A DNA stretch of 32,225 nt, from NCBI GenBank assembly GCA_026397715.1, contig JAPLUN010000417.1, forward strand, positions 1-32,225. Direction: 5' to 3'. Position numbers and translations under genes: made by a program. Positions 15,641 through 24,080 of the stretch are shown in pieces; positions within the stretch are counted from its first letter, which is position 1, and every line of letters begins with the position of its first letter. The notes beneath the pieces are model-generated. The model was given only the letters and a program-made list of their open reading frames with translations. It had not been told where the DNA came from and made no database searches. This DNA is from Verrucomicrobiota bacterium (lineage in GTDB: Bacteria; Verrucomicrobiota; Verrucomicrobiia; Verrucomicrobiales; Verrucomicrobiaceae).

Positions 15641-16285
15641 ATGCAAACCGTCCCTGAAACCGCAGCGCCCGCCGCACCGCGTGCGCGCTCCACCAAGAAA
15701 GTCGTGCTCATCACCCTCGCAGTCGTCCTCGGCTGCGCGGGCATCGCCGCCGCCACCGGCGCATACTGGGTCAAACAAACCTTCTACCCCTCCGCCATGA
15801 CTCCCGTGAGCCTGACCGCCACGGAGAAAGCGGAGTTCGACAACAAGCTGCAGGTCCTGAACAATCCTGCCGCCATTCCGCCCGATGAGGCAAACCGCAC
15901 CATCGTCGTCAACGAGCGTGAAGTGAACGCCTACCTCGCCCAGCAGCAGCTCGGCGAGACCGTGCAGGTGAAGTTTGGCGAAGGCCAGGTCTCCGCTGCA
16001 GTCATTTTCACCGCCCCGGAAGATTTCCCGATCGTGCCAAACCAAAAGATTCGCCTCCGCTTCACCTTCGGCACAAGCCTTTCGGCTGAGCACAAGCTGT
16101 CGCTGAAACTCGACGACCTCAGCCTCGGCGGCATCTCCCTGCCAAACAGCTGGATCGGTGACCTCAAGGGCGTGGATCTCGTGGCTGAAAACGTGGAGAC
16201 CGATCCTGCGCTTCAAAAATTCCTCGCTGGCATCCAGTCGCTGGAGGTCCACAATGGCACGCTCCGCCTCGTGCTGAACAAGTAA
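15641..16285 (+). CDS. Hypothetical single-TM exported protein
   Basis: The 214-residue protein has a basic lead (RARSTKK), one transmembrane helix at about 22-44, and an outer domain of about 165 residues. The outer domain starts with a helix (LTATEKAEFDNKLQVLNN) and continues as an alternating beta-rich section: TIVVNEREVNAYLAQ, then VSAAVIFTAPED, KIRLRFTFG and LSLKLDDLSLGGISLP. This beta pattern recalls lipid- or ligand-binding AsmA-like or LolA-like folds, but no family was recognised. An in-frame ATG at 15602 could add 13 residues. It is divergent from glpK (127-base gap) and ends just before a strong terminator. Confidence 0.78.
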   Translation: MQTVPETAAPAAPRARSTKKVVLITLAVVLGCAGIAAATGAYWVKQTFYPSAMTPVSLTATEKAEFDNKLQVLNNPAAIPPDEANRTIVVNEREVNAYLAQQQLGETVQVKFGEGQVSAAVIFTAPEDFPIVPNQKIRLRFTFGTSLSAEHKLSLKLDDLSLGGISLPNSWIGDLKGVDLVAENVETDPALQKFLAGIQSLEVHNGTLRLVLNK

Positions 16286-16300
16286 CCGTTTCGCAAAATC

Positions 16301-16336
16301 AAAAAGCCGCAGAGGTGATCCCTCTGCGGCTTTTTT
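16301..16336. terminator. Strong bidirectional intrinsic terminator
   Basis: AAAAAGCCGCAGAGG and CCTCTGCGGCTTTTT form a perfect 15-bp stem with a five-base loop, with A and T runs on either side. It lies between the convergent hypothetical gene (ends 16285) and the DUF1080 gene (ends 16355). It therefore ends transcription from both sides, including the long leftward catabolic operon. Confidence 0.95.
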
Positions 16337-16354
16337 CATTTTAGACTGATCGGA

Positions 16355-17089
16355 TCACTTCTTCGCGTCGGCTTCGGCGAGGATCTTCTTGGCCTCCTCC
16401 GCCCCGATTTCACGCACCTTCAGATTGCGCCAGCGGATCTCGCCGCCGTGAGTCTGCAGCATGATCGGGCCCTTCGCGGGCAGCGGCTGGGTCTTGTCAT
16501 AGTAGTTTTCCATCACGTTGCCATCCACGACGAGCTTGTCATTCAGCCACACCCAGGTGCGTGCGCCGATCTGGCGAATGCGAAAGCTGTTCCACTCACC
16601 CATGGGCTTGTCAGCCACCACCAAGGGATCGCGTCCCGGGGTGTCAGGGGTGTTGTTGAACAGACCGCCGGAACCAAGGTGCGGCCTGCGTGTCGGTTTG
16701 GCCGGATCAAAAATCTGAGACTTGTCCCAGATCTGCACCTGGGGTGCGCCACGCAGGTAGATCCCGCTGTCAGCTCCTGCCACGGTTTTGTATTCGATGA
16801 GGAACTCGATGTCGCCAAACTCCTCTTCAGTGGTGGCATACGGGCCGTGGCCGTCGTTGACCAGTTCGCCGTTCTCCACCTTCCAGTCTTTGGCGAATTC
16901 ATCGCGCATCTTCTTGAGCGCTTCGGCTTTCTTCTCGCCTTCGAGTTTGACGACGGAGTGCGGATTCAGGCCGTACCAGCCGGTGAGATCCTTGCCATTG
17001 AAGATCGGCCGGAAGGCGGAGTCTTCAGCACGGGAGACAAGACAAACAGCCAGCAAGAGGCTGCTAAGAGTGAGTGAATTGAGTTTCAT
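16355..17089 (-). CDS. Secreted DUF1080 protein (3-keto-disaccharide hydrolase family)
   Basis: The 244-residue protein has a signal peptide (ends near SRA at about 21) and a full DUF1080 domain, a concanavalin-like beta sandwich. Landmarks are FRPIFNGKDLTGWYG, WKVENGELVNDGHGPYATTEEEFGDIEFLIEYK, SGIYLRGAPQVQIWD, GSGGLFNN, GEWNSFRI and GPIMLQTHGGEIRWRNLKVREI. Members of this family hydrolyse 3-keto-glycosides formed by an oxidoreductase. It is the last gene of the operon before the terminator and starts 27 bases after the esterase stop. The natural glycoside is not predictable from sequence. Confidence 0.93.
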   Translation of the reverse strand: MKLNSLTLSSLLLAVCLVSRAEDSAFRPIFNGKDLTGWYGLNPHSVVKLEGEKKAEALKKMRDEFAKDWKVENGELVNDGHGPYATTEEEFGDIEFLIEYKTVAGADSGIYLRGAPQVQIWDKSQIFDPAKPTRRPHLGSGGLFNNTPDTPGRDPLVVADKPMGEWNSFRIRQIGARTWVWLNDKLVVDGNVMENYYDKTQPLPAKGPIMLQTHGGEIRWRNLKVREIGAEEAKKILAEADAKK

Positions 17090-17116
17090 AATTATGATGG
17101 TAAATGGCAGATGCTC

Positions 17117-18073
17117 TCACTTTGCTTCCTTGAGCTTGGCGATGAGGAAATCGTTGATCGTCTTGTACTTCACATCCGTCGCTCCAGGATAAACGACCTC
17201 GCAGGCCACGCCTTTTTCTTTGCAATGTTCCTGCAGTTTCACGCCAAAGTTCGCTGTGTGTGTCGGGTCCTTTTGCTCCTGGCCGATGGCCGGAGGTGAG
17301 CCAAAGTAACAGTACACCGGCGGATCGTCGGACGATACAAGCGCGTAGGGCGAGTATTCATTGATCCAAGGCAGGATGCGCTCGCGTGCCGCCACGAAGT
17401 CATCGAAGTTTTTGAACTCACCCGATTTGCTGAAAGCATGGCCGCCATACTTGCTGTTCGGTGTCCACTCGCGCATCTGCTTGGGATCCAGCGTCGTCTG
17501 CGGTCCGTTCACAGCAGCCGTGTAAAGCCGGGTCGATTCACGCGCGATGGGGTCGCTGCTCTTCGGATCGGCCATGTCGTCATGGAAAGCCAGCCATAGG
17601 CTGCTGCATGCACCTGCTGAGCCACCACTGGCGCCAATGCGCAGTTTGTCGATGTTCCACTCCGCCGCCTTGCTGCGCACAGTCTGCAAAGCCAGCGCCG
17701 CATCCGTCAGCGGTGCTTTTACCGGTGGCACTACGTCCTGCGCCTGCGAGATGTAGCGGTAGTTGATCGAAACAACGGAAATGCCTTCCTTCAAAAACGG
17801 CTCCACGGCAATGCCCGCCTTGTCTCCGCCCATCCAGCCGCCGCCATGGATGAAAAACAGCAGCGGCGTCGGCTTGTCCGACTTCGCCTGCCAGAAATCG
17901 AGCACGTTTCGCTCAGCCGGCCCATACTTCAGATTTGCCACCGTCGGCGGCGGATTCTTCGGATAGACTTTCTTGGCCGGAGCCTTGGCAGCAGGAGCTT
18001 CAGCCTTCTTCGCCGGTGTGTCGGCGGCAAAGGCGATAGAGGTGAGTAAAAGGAGTGAGAGAGCGAGTTTCAT
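17117..18073 (-). CDS. Secreted alpha/beta hydrolase, carbohydrate-esterase-like (copy 1)
   Basis: The 318-residue protein has a signal peptide (cut near residue 16) and a Lys/Ala/Pro-rich linker. The alpha/beta-hydrolase domain follows, with oxyanion motif HGGGW (76-80), INYRY and nucleophile GASGGSAG (Ser152). These features match the BD-FAE/acetyl-esterase group acting on acylated carbohydrates. The Asp and His of the triad are harder to place; SSDDPPVY and DPTHTANFG are the likely sites. It is a close paralogue of the protein at 18379-19329, with long identical stretches such as AFHDDMADPKSSDPIA and AIGQEQKDPTHT. It starts nine bases after a small two-TM gene. Confidence 0.9.
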   Translation of the reverse strand: MKLALSLLLLTSIAFAADTPAKKAEAPAAKAPAKKVYPKNPPPTVANLKYGPAERNVLDFWQAKSDKPTPLLFFIHGGGWMGGDKAGIAVEPFLKEGISVVSINYRYISQAQDVVPPVKAPLTDAALALQTVRSKAAEWNIDKLRIGASGGSAGACSSLWLAFHDDMADPKSSDPIARESTRLYTAAVNGPQTTLDPKQMREWTPNSKYGGHAFSKSGEFKNFDDFVAARERILPWINEYSPYALVSSDDPPVYCYFGSPPAIGQEQKDPTHTANFGVKLQEHCKEKGVACEVVYPGATDVKYKTINDFLIAKLKEAK

Positions 18074-18082
18074 GGATTGGCA

Positions 18083-18379
18083 TTACGCGGTTTGAGAGTG
18101 GTCTTTTCCATAAAGACGGTAGAACCAGGCAGTGACGACCAGATTCACAAGGCTCACAATCAGCAGAATATGAATCAACGGCGTGATCACCTGCTGGATA
18201 GGTTGAATGAATGCAAGCTCAACGGGGCGGCTGGCAAATTCCGCTACGTAACGATCCATCGCTGCACCAATCGACTGGCGTGACCATGCAGCAGCCGCTA
18301 CAACAACCACATTGATTAGCGTGGTAGCAATGAGCGCGACCTTGAGCAAAACTCGTTGTGCGTCTTTTTTCGTGTTCAT
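18083..18379 (-). CDS. Small two-TM membrane protein
   Basis: The 98-residue protein has two hydrophobic helices at about 12-33 and 62-88, a charged N-terminus (MNTKKDAQR) and an outer loop between (SRQSIGAAMDRYVAEFASRPVE). No family was recognised. The ATG overlaps the upstream esterase stop by one base (TAATG), and the next gene starts nine bases after it, so it is a genuine operon member. It sits between two paralogous esterases. It might be a membrane partner of one of them, but this rests only on position. Confidence 0.72.
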   Translation of the reverse strand: MNTKKDAQRVLLKVALIATTLINVVVVAAAAWSRQSIGAAMDRYVAEFASRPVELAFIQPIQQVITPLIHILLIVSLVNLVVTAWFYRLYGKDHSQTA

Positions 18380-19329
18380 TACTTCTTCAGTGTCTCAATC
18401 AAAAACTCCGCAATGCCCTTATGCTTCACATCCGGCGCACCGGGATAAACGAGCTCGCATTCATCACCGATTTCACGGCAGTGTTCCTGAAGTTTGACGC
18501 CGTAGTTCGAGGTGTGGGTGGGATCTTTCTGCTCCTGGCCGATGGCCGGTGCACTGCCGTAGTAAAGATAGACCGGCGGGTCGTCCTTGCTGACGAGCTC
18601 ATAAGGTGAGTACATCTTGATCCACTTCAACACCGACTCGCGCTTCTCCAAAAACTCGGCAAAGCGTGTGTCGCGGGTCTTGCGCTCGTTCGGGTCCATG
18701 AAGCCAAAAGCATGGCCGCCATAGCGGCTGTTCGGCGTCCATTCCTTGAGCTGCTTGGGATCCAACGAGGTCTGCGCACCGCTGACCGCCGCGCACCAGA
18801 GACGCGTGGATTCATGGGCAATGGGATCGCTGCTCTTCGGATCGGCCATGTCGTCGTGGAAGGCGAGGTAGAGGCTGGAGCAGGCCCCCGCGGAGCCACC
18901 GCTTGCACCAATACGCTGCTTGTCGATGTTCCATTCCACCGCGCGGCTGCGCACGAACTGCAAAGCACGCGCAGCATCCTCCAGTGGCCACTGCACGGGC
19001 GGCATCACGCCCGCAAGCTGCGCTTGCCAAGAGTAGCGGTAGTTGATGGAGACGACGGAGATGCCGGCCTTCAGGCAGGCTTCGAGTTCGCCAACACCAG
19101 ACTTATCTCCCGCGACCCAACCGCCACCATGGATGAAGAACAGCAACGGCGTGGGCTTCGACGAATCCGCTTTGTAAAAATCGAGCACCTGCCGCTCATG
19201 CGAACCATAAGGCACATTTGCGACAGTCGGTGCACGTTTTGGAAGCGGAGCAGGTTTGACGGCGGGAGCAGGCGTCTGCGCGTGCAGAGACGCAGCTAGA
19301 AGCAGGGTGAGGAAGGTTGGTGATTTCAT
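18379..19329 (-). CDS. Secreted alpha/beta hydrolase, carbohydrate-esterase-like (copy 2)
   Basis: The ATG at 19329 was chosen over an upstream TTG because it directly begins the signal peptide (MKSPTFLTLLLAASLHAQ). The 316-residue protein has the HGGGW oxyanion motif, INYRY, and nucleophile motif GASGGSAGACSS. It is clearly homologous along its whole length to copy 1, including EWNIDK, DDPPVY and GVKLQEHC. It differs in its shorter linker and in an insertion FMDPNERKTRDTR before the C-terminal part. A tandem duplication with divergence is the simplest history. It begins 20 bases after the serine hydrolase stop. Confidence 0.9.
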   Translation of the reverse strand: MKSPTFLTLLLAASLHAQTPAPAVKPAPLPKRAPTVANVPYGSHERQVLDFYKADSSKPTPLLFFIHGGGWVAGDKSGVGELEACLKAGISVVSINYRYSWQAQLAGVMPPVQWPLEDAARALQFVRSRAVEWNIDKQRIGASGGSAGACSSLYLAFHDDMADPKSSDPIAHESTRLWCAAVSGAQTSLDPKQLKEWTPNSRYGGHAFGFMDPNERKTRDTRFAEFLEKRESVLKWIKMYSPYELVSKDDPPVYLYYGSAPAIGQEQKDPTHTSNYGVKLQEHCREIGDECELVYPGAPDVKHKGIAEFLIETLKK

Positions 19330-19349
19330 GTGCGTTGGATTGAAAGAGA

Positions 19350-20486
19350 TCAAGGTTTGGTGAAGCGATCCGCAGCGGCCGCCTGAAACGTGGAGAGAAT
19401 CTTCTTGCCGTCATCGGTTCTCCATCCGCCAGTGTGCTGCACCATGAAAACGGTGGCGATGCCTTTGGCGGGATCGATGTTCATGCTCGTGGCATGCGCG
19501 CCGCCGTGGCCGAAGGAGGTGCCGTTGAGTGAGAAGCCGAGGCTGTAGGCCGCGAGGCCCTCACCGGTTTGTTTGGTCTGGAGCTGCTTGAGCGCGGCTT
19601 CGGAAATGTAGCGCTTGCCGTTGAATTGGCCAGCATTGAGAAGCATCTGGCAGAATTTCGCCACATCCGCAGCTGTGCTGTACAAACCACCAGCGGGCAT
19701 GGGCTGGCGGATGTGATCGTGCAGGGGGTAATGGAGCTGGCTAACAGGGACAGCCTCAAGGTCGGTTTTGTCTTTGTTCGGCTTGTAGGAAAGGGCGATG
19801 CGATTTTCCTGTAATTCATTGGGCCAGAATGTGGTATCTATCATGCCGAGCGGAGTGAAGAGGCGCTGCTGCATGAAGTCTTCGTAGCTCATGCCGGAGA
19901 TGACTTCGATAATGCGGGCGGCGGTATTGATGCCGGCATTGGAATACTGGTATTTCGTATCCGGCTCAAACTCCAGCGGAGCGGCTGCATAACTTAGCAC
20001 AGCGATGCGCAAAGGCAGCATGTCCAGGGTGGGATTTTCCACGGCTGACTTAAACGACAGACCGCTGGTGTGGCTGAGTACGTTGCGCACGGTGATGGGG
20101 TGTTTGGGGCGGACAAGCAGCACATGGTTTGTGTCTTTTTCAGCAATAACCATCTGTCCTTTGAACTCGGGCAGGTATTTTTCGACGGGGTCATCGAGGG
20201 ACACTTTTCCCTCATCGACGAGCATCATGAAGGCCGTGGCGGTGATAGGTTTGCTCATGGAGGCGATCCAGAACATGGCATCCTTTGTCATGGGCTTTTT
20301 GGCGGCGATGTCGGCCCAGCCGACGGTGCTAATGTCGAGAACCTTGTCCTTGTCGGCCACGATGGTGACGGCTCCGGCGAGCACTTTGTCATCCACAAAC
20401 GGCTGCAACGTCGAGGCGATGGGGCGTGGCGTCTCGGCATGGAGACCGACGAGCGCGATGAAAAGGAACGAAGCGAGTTGTTTCAT
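19350..20486 (-). CDS. Secreted class C beta-lactamase-like serine hydrolase
   Basis: The 378-residue protein starts at ATG 20486 with a signal peptide (cut near HAET). Class C/DD-peptidase-like motifs are present: SMSK (Ser76, Lys79), YSN (Tyr181, Asn183) and HGG in SFGHGGAHAT near the C-terminus. This family includes esterases, D-amino-acid hydrolases and penicillin-binding-protein-like enzymes, and the motifs alone do not identify substrate. In this setting, between DUF1501 and two esterases, a secreted esterase acting on a glycan substituent is plausible. No ribosome site is evident. It is 61 bases downstream of the DUF1501 gene. Confidence 0.9.
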   Translation of the reverse strand: MKQLASFLFIALVGLHAETPRPIASTLQPFVDDKVLAGAVTIVADKDKVLDISTVGWADIAAKKPMTKDAMFWIASMSKPITATAFMMLVDEGKVSLDDPVEKYLPEFKGQMVIAEKDTNHVLLVRPKHPITVRNVLSHTSGLSFKSAVENPTLDMLPLRIAVLSYAAAPLEFEPDTKYQYSNAGINTAARIIEVISGMSYEDFMQQRLFTPLGMIDTTFWPNELQENRIALSYKPNKDKTDLEAVPVSQLHYPLHDHIRQPMPAGGLYSTAADVAKFCQMLLNAGQFNGKRYISEAALKQLQTKQTGEGLAAYSLGFSLNGTSFGHGGAHATSMNIDPAKGIATVFMVQHTGGWRTDDGKKILSTFQAAAADRFTKP

Positions 20487-20547
20487 GATCGGGAGGCAGA
20501 CGAAAACGCATCTCGAATGCCATTTGATCAAACAAAAGCCTCGTGTC

Positions 20548-21957
20548 CTACGCCAGTGCCCGGGTGATCACCCTGCGGTCCTCGACGCCGGTGAGGCGTT
20601 GATCTAGTCCTTGATGGAGATAACTGAGGCGAGAGTGGTCGATGCCCATGAGATGCAGGATCGTCGCGTGCAGGTCGCTGACGTGACAACGGTCTTCTAC
20701 AGCTTTGAAGCCGAGTTCGTCGGTGGCACCGATGGCCTGGCCACCTTTAACGCCTGCTCCAGCCATCCACATGGAGAAGCCATGCCAGTCGTGATCACGG
20801 CCGGGTTTGCCCACGCCTTCGCTGGTGGGGGTGCGACCGAATTCGCCGCCCCAGACTAGGAGGGTTTCATCCCACAGGCCGGTGCGTTTGAGATCGGCGA
20901 TCAGCGCGGCGATGGGCTGGTCGGTTTCACCGGCGTGCAGGGTGTGATTGGTGATGCAGTCGTTGTGGCCGTCCCAGGTGTCTTCGATGTGGCCGCCGCC
21001 TGAGTAGAGTTGGATGAAGCGCACGCCTTTTTCGATGAGCTTGCGCGTGATGAGGCATTTGCGGCCAAAGTCGGCGGTGCGCTTGTCATTGAGGCCATAC
21101 ATCTCACGGGTGGCGGCGTCCTCGCTATCGAGATCAACCACGCTCATGGCTTCCGTCTGCATGCGATAGGCCAGTTCGTAGGATTCGATGCGGGCCATCA
21201 GTTCCGTCTCTTCGGGATGCCGCTTGAGGTGTTCTTCATTCAAGGACTTGAGCAGATCGAGACTGCGCCGTTGGGTGCGGTCGCTTGTGCCTGCGGGTGT
21301 CGCGAGATCCAGCAGGGGGGAACCTCCGCTGCGAAAGAGGGTGCCCTGATACGCGGCTGGCATGTAGCCCGCAGTCCAGTTGGATGCGCTGCCGATGGGT
21401 CCGCCACGCGGGTCCGTCATCACCACGAAGCCCGGCAGGTCTTGATTGGCGGTGCCGAGGCCGTAGTTGAGCCATGAGCCAAGGCAAGGCTTACCGATGA
21501 AGATGCTGCCGGTGTTCATCTGCAAGCAGCCAGAGGCATGCGCGGCCGTGTCAGCGTGCATCGAGCGGATCACGCACAAATCATCAGCGTGCATGGCGGT
21601 GTGTGGAAAGAGGCTGCTGATCTCAAGGCCGCTCTGACCGTGTTTCTTGAACTCAAAGGGCGACTGCATCAGATGTCCCACGGCGCGGCCGTTGGATCCC
21701 ACCTTCGCATCGCCATGATAAGGCATGCCGTGGTATTTCTTGAGGGCTGGTTTCGGATCAAAGGTGTCCACCTGGCTCGGCCCGCCATTCATGAAGAGGA
21801 AGACGCAATGCTTGGCCTTCACAGGAAAATGCGGGCGCTTTTCCGACAGCGGCGATGCAGCGAGTGCATCGGTTGCCATCAAATCTGCCAGCGCCAGTCC
21901 GGCAAAGCCGCCAGTGGCACGCATCAAGTATTCGCGTCGTGTGAGAGGGCGGTTCAT
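20548..21957 (-). CDS. Tat-exported DUF1501 protein
   Basis: The 469-residue protein starts four bases after the upstream stop. A twin-arginine signal (RREYLMRATGG) leads, so it is exported folded. The body is DUF1501, an alkaline-phosphatase/sulfatase-superfamily fold: MNGGPSQVDTFDPK, IRSMHAD, a GGHIEDTWDGHND segment, ETLLVWGGEFGRTP, GKPGRDHDWHGFSMWMAGAGVKGG and HVSDLHATILHLMGID. Several His and Asp residues suggest a metal site. DUF1501 genes almost always follow DUF1549/DUF1553 genes in planctomycetes and verrucomicrobia; the pair's biochemical role is not established, though sulfated or complex polysaccharide use is often proposed. Confidence 0.93.
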   Translation of the reverse strand: MNRPLTRREYLMRATGGFAGLALADLMATDALAASPLSEKRPHFPVKAKHCVFLFMNGGPSQVDTFDPKPALKKYHGMPYHGDAKVGSNGRAVGHLMQSPFEFKKHGQSGLEISSLFPHTAMHADDLCVIRSMHADTAAHASGCLQMNTGSIFIGKPCLGSWLNYGLGTANQDLPGFVVMTDPRGGPIGSASNWTAGYMPAAYQGTLFRSGGSPLLDLATPAGTSDRTQRRSLDLLKSLNEEHLKRHPEETELMARIESYELAYRMQTEAMSVVDLDSEDAATREMYGLNDKRTADFGRKCLITRKLIEKGVRFIQLYSGGGHIEDTWDGHNDCITNHTLHAGETDQPIAALIADLKRTGLWDETLLVWGGEFGRTPTSEGVGKPGRDHDWHGFSMWMAGAGVKGGQAIGATDELGFKAVEDRCHVSDLHATILHLMGIDHSRLSYLHQGLDQRLTGVEDRRVITRALA

Positions 21958-21961
21958 CGTT

Positions 21962-24016
21962 TTACTCGGGATAAACAAACTCGTTCAGATTCAGAATCAC
22001 CCGGCAGGCTTGTTCCAGCGGTTGGTCTTGAAGAAAGGTGCGCATCTTCGCCAGCTCATCAGGTGAGGGATTGCGGCAGAGAGCGAGCTTCCATGCGAGG
22101 GTGATCTGCTTTTCGGGATCATACTCAGCCTCGCGCTTCAATCGTGTGGCGAAGTGCTGTGCCTGCTGGTTGACGAATTCCCCGTTGAAGAGGCTGAGCG
22201 CCTGCGGTGCGACGGTGGTGACCTGGCGCTGGGGGCAGCTGCTGACGGTGTCGGCGAGGTCGAGGGTTTCGAGCATGGGGATGACGAGGCCGCGTTTGAT
22301 GAAGGCGTAAATGCTGCGACGCGAGGCTTCGCGTTCGTCCGAGGGCTGCCAGACTTTTTCCTTGTCGGTGTTGGCTTCGAGAGCGGCCTTGGGAATGCCG
22401 GGCTTCATCGCGGGGCCAAAACGCTTTGGATTGAGCTGGCCGCTGACGGCGAGCATAGAGTCGCGGATGGCTTCAACTTCAAGGCGGCGGTAGCGCATGA
22501 GCGAGTCCGAGGATTTACTCATCTGCCATGTTTGGCTGGTGAGGATGAGGTGGTGCAGCTTTTTCAACGACCAGCCAGCGTCATGCATGAACCAGTGCGA
22601 GAGCCAGTCTAGCAGTTCAGGCTGTGAGGGGGCGGCCCCCATGAGCCCGAAATCATTCGCGGTGGTCACGAATCCTTGGCCGAAGTGCTGCTGCCAGACG
22701 CGGTTCACGATGACGCGGGCGGTGAGCGGGTTTTGAGGGCTAGCGATCCATTGGGCGAGGCCAAGGCGACGCAGGGTGGTCTTTTCACCCGATGGAAACT
22801 GCGGCTGCTGTTTGACGAGAATGGCAGGCACCGCAGGCCCGACGAGATCGCCAAAGCGGGTGGGTGAGCCGCGAACGAGGACATGGGTTTCGGGGGCTTT
22901 GGAGGAGGGTTCATTCCAAGTGTACACTTCCGTGCCATTGATGGGGACGGTGAGTTCTTTGCGTCCTTTGGCGGGTCGTTGGAGGGGATTGAAGACGGCG
23001 ACAAGGCTGTAGTAATCGCGAGTGGCCAGCGGCTCGAACTTGTGGTCGTGACAGCGTGCGCAACCGATAGTGAGGCCGAGAAAGGCCTGCCCGGTGGTGC
23101 TGACGATATCGTCGAGCTGATCATAGCGGTCTGCGGCACGATCCGCAGGTTCGTCGTCCCAATGACCGAGGCGCAGAAAGCCAGTGGCGATGACGGATGA
23201 AACGGAACGGTCCGGCAGTTCATCGCCGGCGAGCTGTTCCAAAACGAAGCGGTCGAATGGTTTGTCCTGATTGAGTGATTCGATGACGTAGTCGCGGTAA
23301 CGCCAGACGAAGGGCTTCTCGGCATCGCGCTCGTAGCCGTTGCTGTCCGCATAACGCACCACATCCAGCCAGTGCCGCGCCCAGCGCTCACCGTATTCGG
23401 GGCGTGTGAGCAGGTCATTGATCACGGCGTTCAGATCGCCCGATTTGGCGAAGCGCTCCTGTTCTTGAATCGTCGGCGGCAGGCCGGTGAGATAGAGATG
23501 CATACGGCGCAGCAACGCCAATGGATTCGCCTGAGGCGAGGCCTTGCGTTGGCCGAACACGAAGGTGTCGATCGGATGAGTGAAGGCAGACGCAGGCAGC
23601 GGTGGGCTCTGCACGGGTTGGAATGACCAGTGCTCGGAGGGCTTCTTGGGAATCACTTCATTCTTTGGAAAGGGCGCACCGTCCGCGATCCACTGCTGCA
23701 GCAGTTCGATCTGCTCTGCGCTCAAACGTTTGCCTTCCGGCGGCATGCGCTCGTCTTCATCCGTAGAAGCGATGCGTTCGAGCAAGTCGTGGTGAACCTC
23801 CTTTTGAATCAAAGCGCCGGCATCGAGCCGCAGATCGCCTTTTTGTTTCACGGTGCCATGGCAGGAAATGCAGCGCTCCTTGAGCAAGGGCTTGATGTCC
23901 TTCACATAGTCCACCGCCATTGCGGGCAGCACGAAGGCATACGCGCCTAGCACTGCGAAGAACGCAGATGGCAAGGGGTTGAAGCGATGGAGTTCAGGCG
24001 GGCGCATGGTGGGCAT
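21962..24016 (-). CDS. DUF1549/DUF1553 protein with planctomycete cytochrome C domain
   Basis: The 684-residue protein has a signal peptide and then a PSCyt1 domain with heme motif CISCH (49-53) and MPPEG (91-95, likely distal Met). DUF1549 (about 145-345) includes [34 protein letters not shown] and a second heme-type motif CARCH (319-323) before DHKFEP. DUF1553 (about 410-665) includes [17 protein letters not shown] and [19 protein letters not shown]. It is thought to be an exported electron-transfer or oxidative protein, heavily expanded in the PVC group. It is the first gene of the catabolic operon, divergent from the AraC gene. An ATG at 24007 is an alternative start. Confidence 0.93.
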   Translation of the reverse strand: MPTMRPPELHRFNPLPSAFFAVLGAYAFVLPAMAVDYVKDIKPLLKERCISCHGTVKQKGDLRLDAGALIQKEVHHDLLERIASTDEDERMPPEGKRLSAEQIELLQQWIADGAPFPKNEVIPKKPSEHWSFQPVQSPPLPASAFTHPIDTFVFGQRKASPQANPLALLRRMHLYLTGLPPTIQEQERFAKSGDLNAVINDLLTRPEYGERWARHWLDVVRYADSNGYERDAEKPFVWRYRDYVIESLNQDKPFDRFVLEQLAGDELPDRSVSSVIATGFLRLGHWDDEPADRAADRYDQLDDIVSTTGQAFLGLTIGCARCHDHKFEPLATRDYYSLVAVFNPLQRPAKGRKELTVPINGTEVYTWNEPSSKAPETHVLVRGSPTRFGDLVGPAVPAILVKQQPQFPSGEKTTLRRLGLAQWIASPQNPLTARVIVNRVWQQHFGQGFVTTANDFGLMGAAPSQPELLDWLSHWFMHDAGWSLKKLHHLILTSQTWQMSKSSDSLMRYRRLEVEAIRDSMLAVSGQLNPKRFGPAMKPGIPKAALEANTDKEKVWQPSDEREASRRSIYAFIKRGLVIPMLETLDLADTVSSCPQRQVTTVAPQALSLFNGEFVNQQAQHFATRLKREAEYDPEKQITLAWKLALCRNPSPDELAKMRTFLQDQPLEQACRVILNLNEFVYPE

Positions 24017-24020
24017 AGAC

Positions 24021-24080
24021 TGTCTGACATACTCATACGGTCATTGCACCGTTCTTTAAATTGAATGTTTGACCTCATAC
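24021..24080. promoter_or_regulatory. Candidate AraC operator region with direct and inverted repeats
   Basis: TGTCTGAC followed by two bases and ACTCATAC (24021-24038) recurs in near-identical form as TGTTTGAC-CTCATAC at 24066-24080, 45 bases apart. Between them ACGGT (24037-24041) and ACCGT (24048-24052) form an inverted repeat. AraC-type regulators usually bind direct repeats, and this is the only DNA between the regulator and the operon. The second copy overlaps the upstream candidate start of the AraC gene. Confidence 0.42.
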
